From SHAN690 sp040905305 (GTDB lineage Bacteria > Bacteroidota > Bacteroidia > Flavobacteriales_G > Salibacteraceae), in the NCBI GenBank assembly GCA_040905305.1, contig JBBDRU010000110.1, positions 1 to 7,901 on the forward strand: DNA of 7,901 nt, in the 5' to 3' direction. Shown one piece after another: positions 1 to 6,500 of the stretch. Positions within the stretch are counted from its first letter, which is position 1. Each line of letters opens with the position of its first letter. A program made the translations under genes and the position numbers. The notes beneath the pieces are model-generated. The model was not told the DNA's origin, did not search any database, and was given only the letters and a program-made list of their open reading frames with translations.

Positions 1-537
1 TTTGCCGACTATAATAAAATCAAAAATTAAGGCGCCTAAAAAGCTTTTTACAACAATACCCGGTAAAAACGGGCTCAAATGAGTGTCAAAAGCAATATTG
101 CTTGAACCAGTTACAATGATCCATCCCAATCCACAAAGCGTGATGATGATGTGCTGAAGAATAAAAATGGCAAAAACGTAGAAATACCGGGGCTTCTTTA
201 TTTGAGGTTTTAATATTGCTGTGGTAAGCGCGATGATGTAGAATCCTATAAGATAACCACCACTGTCGCCTTTAAAATATTCGAAACCACCAACTCCTGT
301 GGCCAACAATGGAACTCCTAAAGCTGCCAACGCCAAATAAAGCAAAATACCGCCAGCAGCATTACGTCTTTTGAGGCTCAACGGCAACAAAATAGCGAAC
401 ATGCTTTGTAAAGTTATCGGGAGGTTCAATCCAGGTAACTCAATAGGTGTAATGCCACTCAAATACATTAAGATGAGTACAAGCAACACCTCAAAGGCGA
501 TTTTTGAAGTTCGGCTTAAATGCGTGTTCGTCCTCAC
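1..537 (-). CDS. bioY: BioY family biotin transporter, substrate-binding (S) subunit; 3' end cut by window edge
   Basis: This is an integral membrane protein that captures biotin as the S component of an ECF-type transporter. The frame is open from a GTG at 537 to the left edge (179 codons). BioY proteins are usually about 180-200 residues, so only a short tail should be missing. Family signatures seen: PITLQSMFAIL (residues 40-50), the GILLYLALAALGVPLLA helix (63-79), GGYLIGF (93-99), and PFLPGIVVKS near the end (156-165), with several hydrophobic helices between. Many BioY proteins have Asp in PGDxxK; here that position is Ile-161. GTG is chosen because an in-frame TAA lies just upstream (549-547) with no ATG between. 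The next ATG is codon 24, which would remove the first hydrophobic segment. The start overlaps the leuS stop by four bases, so coupled translation is likely. No energising BioM/BioN genes are visible. Family assignment rests on motif recognition only. Confidence 0.85.
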   Translation of the reverse strand, partial: MRTNTHLSRTSKIAFEVLLVLILMYLSGITPIELPGLNLPITLQSMFAILLPLSLKRRNAAGGILLYLALAALGVPLLATGVGGFEYFKGDSGGYLIGFYIIALTTAILKPQIKKPRYFYVFAIFILQHIIITLCGLGWIIVTGSSNIAFDTHLSPFLPGIVVKSFLGALIFDFIIVGK

Positions 538-3137
538 ATCACAACGTTAACGATCCTCTTTGGAACTATGATGACCTTTTTTGGCACTTTTCCTTGCAGC
601 CATTTCACGGTTTCTTCATTGGCCATCACTTCTTTTTCGATTTCATCTTTTCCGAGGTCTGCAGGTAATTGCAATTGAAAGCGGGTCTTTCCATTAAATG
701 ATATCGGATAGTTTATGCTGTCTTCCTTCAAGTATTTTTGATCAAAAACAGGCCATTGGGCTTCAGAAATGCTGGTTTTGTGTCCAAGCTTTTCCCAAAG
801 CTCTTCAGTGATGTGAGGTGCGTGACAGCTAATGAGAATTGTTAACGGCTCCAGGATTACACGTTTATTGCATTTAAGATCAGTCAATTCATTAACGGCT
901 ACCATAAATGCACTGACGCTGGTGTTGAAAGAAAACCGCTCCATATCATCAGATACTTTTTGAATACATTTATGCAGGCTTTTCAACTCTGCAATGTTGG
1001 CTGTTTCGTCACTTATGGAAAGTTCTTCTCCCATGTGGAATAACCGCCAAAGCTTGCGCATAAATTTCGAAACACCTTCGATACCCTTTGTGTTCCATGG
1101 CTTGTGCATCTCAATGGGGCCTAGAAACATTTCGTGCAAGCGGAGTGCGTCAGCTCCGTGTTCTGCTATTACATCGTCAGGATTCACTACATTACCATAA
1201 CGCTTGCTCATTTTTTGGCCGTCTTCCGCTTGAATCATCCCCTGATTGATTAGTTTTTTGGCGGGTTCATCAAATGGAATATAACCAAGATCATAAAGAA
1301 ACTTCGTGATGAATCGGAAATAGAGCAAGTGACCGGTCGCGTGTTCTGCACCACCCATATAAAGATCAACCTGATTCCAATAGTTTACCGCTTCTTTTGA
1401 AACAAATTCTTTACCACGATCCTCTGTTTTGCCTTCCATCATATAGCGGAGATAATACCAATTTGATCCTGCCCAACCCGGCATCGTGTTCAAGTCCATC
1501 GGATATCCCGAGCCATTTTCAACAATTGCTCCAGCTTTCGGATCCCAATTCCATTTTTTTGCACGCCCGAGAGGAGGTTCACCGGTTTCGGTAGGTTTAA
1601 AGTGATCGATTTCTGGTAACTTAATTTGGTCTAGTTTGTCTTCATCAACGGTGTATGGAATACCATCGCGGTAGTAAATTGGGAAGGGCTCACCCCAGTA
1701 TCGCTGACGACTAAACACCGCATCGCGCAGTTTGAAATTGATTTTTCTTGTGCCCAATTTCTCCTTCTCTAAACGCTCGATAACTTCCTCGATGGCTTGC
1801 GAAACACTTTTACCATTCAGAAAACCAGAATTGATCAAAATACCATCTTTCCGGTCATCGGCTCCCTCGGATACATCCTGACCCTCAATAACCGGCACAA
1901 TCGGTAGGTCGAAATGAGAGGCAAAATCCCAATCGCGTTGATCTCCTGATGGAACCGCCATCACCGCACCCGTGCCATATCCGGCAAGCACGTAATCGGC
2001 TATCCAAACAGGTACCTCTTCTCCCGTAATTGGATTGATCGCATAACTTCCGGTAAATGCACCAGTTATTTTTTTTGCTTCGGCCATACGTTCTCTCTCA
2101 GAACGACCTTTTGAATAATTGATGTATTCGGAGACGTGCTTCTGTTGCTCGCGGGTTGTTAGCGAGCCCACTAAATCGTGCTCAGGAGCTAAAACCATAA
2201 ATGTTGCTCCAAAAATGGTGTCAGGCCGTGTGGTGAAAACCTTGATTTTATCCCTGCTGTTTTTTATTTGAAAGGATACTTCTGCTCCTTCGCTTCGCCC
2301 GATCCAATTGCGTTGGATTTCTTTGAGCGAATCTGGCCAGTCTATTGTTTCTAACCCATCACGCAAACGTTGTGCAAAGGCGCTTATGCGCAAAGACCAT
2401 TGCATCATTTTTTTCTGCTCAACCGGGTGTCCACCACGCTCACTCATTCCGTTTACGACTTCATCGTTGGCAAGCACAGTTCCTAATGCCGGGCACCAAT
2501 TTACAAACGTTTCAGCCCTATAGGCAATTCGGTATTTCAAAAGGATACTTCGTTTCTGATGTTCATCAAAGCTCTTCCAGTCAGCTGCTGTAAATGAATC
2601 AATGGGATCATTGGCGGAAAAAACTTCTGTGTTTCCTTTATGTTCGAAGGCTTCGATCAGGGATTCAATAGGCTCAGTTTTATTCGAGGATTTGTTGTAC
2701 CAGGAATGGAAGAGTTTTACGAAAATCCATTGTGTCCAGCGATAAAATTCAGGACTGGAGGTGTTGACTTGCCGACTCCAATCGAAGGAAAAACCGATCA
2801 GATCAAGTTGTTCTCTGTAACGTTCAATATTTTGAGCTGTGGTAACTGAAGGATGCTGTCCTGTTTGAATAGCATATTGTTCTGCAGGTAATCCAAAAGC
2901 ATCATAACCCATTGGGTGTAAGACATTGAAGCCTTGACTCCTCTTTAAACGGGCGTAGATATCGCTTGCGATATAACCTAATGGATGTCCCACATGCAGC
3001 CCTGCACCAGAAGGATAAGGAAACATGTCTAGAACATAATAGGAAGGCTTTGTTGAATTATTTTCAGCACTAAATGTTTGATCAGTTGCCCAACGCTCAC
3101 GCCACTTTTTTTCAACAGTCAAAAAATCGTATTCCAT
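534..3137 (-). CDS. leuS: Leucine--tRNA ligase (LeuRS), class I, complete
   Basis: This cytoplasmic enzyme attaches leucine to tRNA-Leu using ATP and proofreads mischarged tRNA. It has 867 residues, a normal bacterial length. Seen in order: the HIGH-type motif HVGH (48-51) in the Rossmann fold; WCPALGTVLANDEV (214-227); the CP1 editing domain (about 283-470) with TTRPDTIFG (302-310) and GTGAVMAVP followed by DQRD (388-402); SRQRYWGEPFP (476-486); the KMSKR loop (642-646); the helical anticodon-binding domain (about 715-800); and a short C-terminal domain ending in a VPKRIVNVV stretch. An insertion at about 148-198 lengthens the region before KYRIAYRAETFVNW, which I associate with Bacteroidota enzymes. 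In the editing pocket the residue before DQRD is Gly where many bacterial enzymes have His. The start is the ATG at 3137-3135; no strong Shine-Dalgarno precedes it (only TTAGG directly abutting), which is normal in this phylum. It is first in a likely operon with bioY. Confidence 0.98.
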   Translation of the reverse strand: MEYDFLTVEKKWRERWATDQTFSAENNSTKPSYYVLDMFPYPSGAGLHVGHPLGYIASDIYARLKRSQGFNVLHPMGYDAFGLPAEQYAIQTGQHPSVTTAQNIERYREQLDLIGFSFDWSRQVNTSSPEFYRWTQWIFVKLFHSWYNKSSNKTEPIESLIEAFEHKGNTEVFSANDPIDSFTAADWKSFDEHQKRSILLKYRIAYRAETFVNWCPALGTVLANDEVVNGMSERGGHPVEQKKMMQWSLRISAFAQRLRDGLETIDWPDSLKEIQRNWIGRSEGAEVSFQIKNSRDKIKVFTTRPDTIFGATFMVLAPEHDLVGSLTTREQQKHVSEYINYSKGRSERERMAEAKKITGAFTGSYAINPITGEEVPVWIADYVLAGYGTGAVMAVPSGDQRDWDFASHFDLPIVPVIEGQDVSEGADDRKDGILINSGFLNGKSVSQAIEEVIERLEKEKLGTRKINFKLRDAVFSRQRYWGEPFPIYYRDGIPYTVDEDKLDQIKLPEIDHFKPTETGEPPLGRAKKWNWDPKAGAIVENGSGYPMDLNTMPGWAGSNWYYLRYMMEGKTEDRGKEFVSKEAVNYWNQVDLYMGGAEHATGHLLYFRFITKFLYDLGYIPFDEPAKKLINQGMIQAEDGQKMSKRYGNVVNPDDVIAEHGADALRLHEMFLGPIEMHKPWNTKGIEGVSKFMRKLWRLFHMGEELSISDETANIAELKSLHKCIQKVSDDMERFSFNTSVSAFMVAVNELTDLKCNKRVILEPLTILISCHAPHITEELWEKLGHKTSISEAQWPVFDQKYLKEDSINYPISFNGKTRFQLQLPADLGKDEIEKEVMANEETVKWLQGKVPKKVIIVPKRIVNVVM

Positions 3138-3155
3138 CCTAAGTTAAATTGACCG

Positions 3156-3163
3156 CGAATTTA
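3156..3163 (-). promoter_or_regulatory. Weak candidate -7 box for leuS-bioY
   Basis: On the minus strand this reads TAAATTCG, which fits the Bacteroidota -7 pattern TAnnTTYG. It would start transcription only about 12-15 bases before the leuS ATG. A matching -33 TTTG is not present at the usual distance; the nearest is TTTC (3189-3186). The match could be chance in AT-rich DNA. Confidence 0.25.
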
Positions 3164-3264
3164 ATCTTACTTCAACTTTTGATTGGAAATTTAAAGGAAA
3201 ACATATTTTATCGAAAAAAAGGGATGTAAAAAATACAATCTTAGCACGGTTAAAGTTGTTATTA

Positions 3265-3298
3265 TTTGCATTTAAGTATCTGCTTTAAATTAACTTCG
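3265..3298 (+). promoter_or_regulatory. Candidate Bacteroidota-type promoter for the giant surface-protein gene
   Basis: TTTG at 3265-3268 is followed, after 22 bases, by TAACTTCG at 3291-3298. This matches the arrangement described for Bacteroides and Flavobacterium promoters (TTTG near -33, TAnnTTTG or close variants near -7). Transcription would then begin near 3303-3306 and leave a leader of about 140 bases before the start codon. No experimental support is visible. Confidence 0.4.
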
Positions 3299-3343
3299 CG
3301 TGGTTTTTTTAAACAGGTTTTTCTGCTCTGATTAAAAAGTGTT

Positions 3344-3359
3344 TTAATGAAACCATTAA
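3344..3359. repeat. Short perfect inverted repeat in the leader of the giant gene
   Basis: TTAATG at 3344-3349 and CATTAA at 3354-3359 are exact reverse complements separated by AAAC. The stem is only six AT-rich pairs with no following T run, so it is not a terminator. It could be an operator half-site pair or chance. Confidence 0.3.
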
Positions 3360-3447
3360 GTGTATTGATCCGTAAAAGGAATGTGCGTCTGTGCTATTTA
3401 AGATAGTATGTTATAAATCAGGCGGTTGATTCTAGGTGTTTGTTGTT

Positions 3448-3531
3448 ATGGAAATAGATAAAATGATTAGACTTAAGAGTGCTTTAACCCTTCTCTTGAT
3501 TGTGCTTTTAAGTGCAAGCTCCGGATTAAGT
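3448..3531 (+). other. Signal peptide of the giant surface protein
   Basis: Residues 6-10 (MIRLK) give a positive n-region, residues 12-21 (ALTLLLIVLL) the hydrophobic core, and SASSGLSQ a small-residue cleavage region. Cleavage just before Gln-29 is likely, the common pattern in Bacteroidota. There is no lipobox cysteine, so a Sec signal peptidase I substrate is expected rather than a lipoprotein. Confidence 0.85.
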
Positions 3532-6500
3532 CAGGTGAATATCTCTGGTGTCATCAATGCCAATGTTGCTGTTGACGATATAACACAGCCAAACTGTTCG
3601 GATTGTGATGAGGGATGTGATGATCTGATCGAGGTGTCAGACGCCTCGGCATTTCAAGTTGGGGACAGGGCGCTCATTATCCAAATGAAAGGTGCTAGCA
3701 TCAATACGTCAAACACCTCTTCTGGCGGACAAATTACCGATATTGCCAATGCTGGGAACTATGAGTTTTTCATTATTGACTCCATTGATCAGGGCAACGA
3801 CATATTGATTCCGAGATACGGGTTGATCAAAAATTACAACGAATCCGGGCAGGTTCAGGTGATTAGAATTCCTAAGTATGGGAATAATACAGTCACTGTT
3901 ACCGATACTCTTACTGCTCCAACTTGGTCTGAATCTGCTGGAGTTGGTGGCGTTGTTGCTTTGGTGGCAAAGAAACTAGTTTTGAATGCTGATATTAACG
4001 TAATTGGTGCAGGGTTTAAAGGAACTCAAATGAATGTTAATGGAACACCAGACAACTGTTCAGTGAATCCTACCAGTGCATACACACTAAATTCAACGGC
4101 TTCTCAGAGCTATACAAAAGGAGAAGGTATTGTACCCGATAATACATCTATCAATCGTGGTCGTGCTCCCAGGGCAAACGGTGGTGGTTCAGGTATATCC
4201 GGAGATTCGGGTGGAGGCGGTGGCTCATCCTACGGTTCCGGTGGAATCGGTGGAAAACGATGGTGCAATGTTGGTGGTACGCCCGCAGGAGGTTTAGGTG
4301 GGGTAGCGCTATCGAGTTACTTTTTGCAGGATAAAGTTTTTCTTGGAGGTGCAGGGGGTGCGGGTTTTGTCACAACCAATAATCCTTCTAATTCAACGGA
4401 CGGTGGTGGAATTGTAATCCTATTTGTCGATACAATTGTTGGTAATGGTTACTCTATTTTAGCTGATGGCACCTCACCTGTAGGGGTAAACCCTGTTGGG
4501 GCACCCGATGGAGGTGGTGGCGGTGGCGGAGGAGGAACAGTGCTTCTCAATGTTTTGGATATACAAGGTAACCTTACCGTAACCGCTGATGGTGGAGACG
4601 GTCAAGATTTAAATACTACTAATTACCACGGCCCTGGTGGCGGAGGTGGGGGCGGGGTTTTGCTATATTCCTTGCCAACCTTACCCGCAAACGTCACATT
4701 CTCTGCTGATGGTGGGAGATCAGGACAGCACTCGGACGGCTACGAAAACGATGCTGGAGATGGTGCCGATGGTGGAACTTTTGGACTCTACGTTCCTATT
4801 GAAAATGTAAACTACCGTGCAAACGTTGATGGTGATGATGTTGCTGGGGTTTGCGATATTGATGACGATAACGATGGCATTCCGGATGTGCAGGAGATTT
4901 ATTCGGGTGATCATGACAATGACGGAATATTTGATTTTGAAGATGCTGATTTTTGTGATGCTTTTTTTGATGGAGTGAACGGTTGGGACTGCAGTACTGA
5001 TGGATTACCAAACCCAACGGGAGATCTAGATGGCGATGGTTATCCAAACTTTTTCGATGCAGATTTCCCTTATTGTGGAAGCTTTGTTTTAGGAATTGAT
5101 CAAATATGTTCCAACTTTGACCCTGACGGTGATGGAATTCCGAGTCACTTGGACCTGGATTCTGATAATGATGGAATTCCTGATATCATTGAAGCAGGTG
5201 GTGCAGACACCAATGGCGATGGACAGGCAGATGCTATGCTTGACATTGACGGTGATGGATTGATAGATCTTTATGATAATGATGATACGGATGGACCTTT
5301 AGGAGTAAGTCCCTGCTCCCCGCAGCCCGGTTGCTTAGAGAATAATTCTTACACTACTTTACCAGTTTATGATACGGATAATGATACTATACCCGATTAT
5401 CTTGACGCGGATTCTGATAATGATGGAATTCCTGATGTTATTGAAGCCGGTGGGGCAGATGGAAATGGCGATGGCATAATTGATAATTATGGTGATGCAG
5501 ATGGTGATGGGTTTACTGATCGTTTTGATGCTACTATTTGCTCTGATGATGTTAGCTTCACTACTGCCTTTGGGCTATATCTGAATGGACCCTCAACTGG
5601 CATAACGAATGGAAATAATGCTTCTGGAGCTCCAAACGGTACTTTTGCTCAGGTTTATGATGCAGGTGATCGGCTGGTATTGGATTTAGGGCAGGTTTTT
5701 CCAACAGGCACGCTCTACCAATTAGTTTGGAGGAGGAAGGTATCCTATGGTTCAGGTCCAACTGCTGATATGGTGGTTGAAGAGTCTGCTGATGGAGCTT
5801 CTTACTCGACAAACTCGATTACTCCGCAAGATGCTTCGCAAACCTTTATTACAACCTATATGACTACCGAGAACCCTACCCGGTATCTCCGTCTTAGCAC
5901 ATTAACAGGAACCAATGATGATTTTGAATTTGACGGGGTTGTTGCGGAGTCTGCAGTTGAGTTTACAACTTGTGTTTCGGGAACACCTTTGTTTGTAACC
6001 GGCCCTGACAATAACAATGATGGTTTCCCTGATTCATACCCTGGTGGTGATAGCGATGGTGATGGAATATTTGATTACAGAGATTTAGATTCTGATAATG
6101 ATGGAGTTCCTGATGTGGTAGAAGTTGGAGGAACGGATGCCAATGGCGATGGTATTGCCGATAATTACATTGATGGCGATGGCGATGGTTTTAATGACTG
6201 GGTAGATGGGGACTCTTCCAATGCCCTCGTGCTGGGAGACGATAGTCCAGGTTCTAATTTTGCGAATGTACTTTTCCTTACCGGACCCGATAATGATGTT
6301 GATGGTTTCCCGGATTCAATTATTGATCAAGATAATGATGGTGATGGAATCCCAAACCAACTTGATTTGGATAGTGATAACGATGGAATAACTGATGTTA
6401 TTGAAGCTGGTGGAACTGATGCCAATGAGGATGGATTGGTCGATGGACATGCTACCGATTCCGATGATGATGGTTTTGCCGATGCTGTGGATGGCGATGT

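Larger units (their letters stand above)
3138..3447. other. Divergent intergenic region between leuS and the giant surface-protein gene
   Basis: This 310-base AT-rich stretch lies between two genes transcribed away from each other, so it should hold both promoters. I see two TAnnTTYG-type boxes (listed separately), poly-A and poly-T runs around 3214-3222 and 3304-3310, and a small inverted repeat at 3344-3359. There is no convincing gene, tRNA, or terminator. If the plus-strand promoter call is right, about 140 bases (3305-3447) form an untranslated leader of the giant gene. I recognise no riboswitch in it. Confidence 0.7.

Noticed and set aside
994..2849. Several plus-strand ORFs of 65-82 codons inside leuS
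   Set aside because: They lie wholly antisense to leuS, overlap each other, and show no recognisable protein features.
3214..3222. A/T runs in the intergenic region as a rho-independent terminator
   Set aside because: No stable GC-rich stem precedes them, and neither flanking gene ends here, as both start at this region.
3347..3406. A 19-codon ORF (MKPLSVLIRK...) in the leader of the giant gene, possibly a leader peptide
   Set aside because: It has no ribosome binding site, no recognisable composition, and is short enough to arise by chance in AT-rich DNA.
4141..4710. Collagen-like or silk-like reading of the glycine-rich part
   Set aside because: There is no Gly-X-Y periodicity; glycine runs alternate with hydrophobic strands at about 40-residue intervals.
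4720..5047. Minus-strand ORFs of 64 and 83 codons opposite the calcium repeats
   Set aside because: They are the antisense of Asp-rich coding sequence, giving His- and Asn-rich translations without domains; the plus frame is clearly coding.
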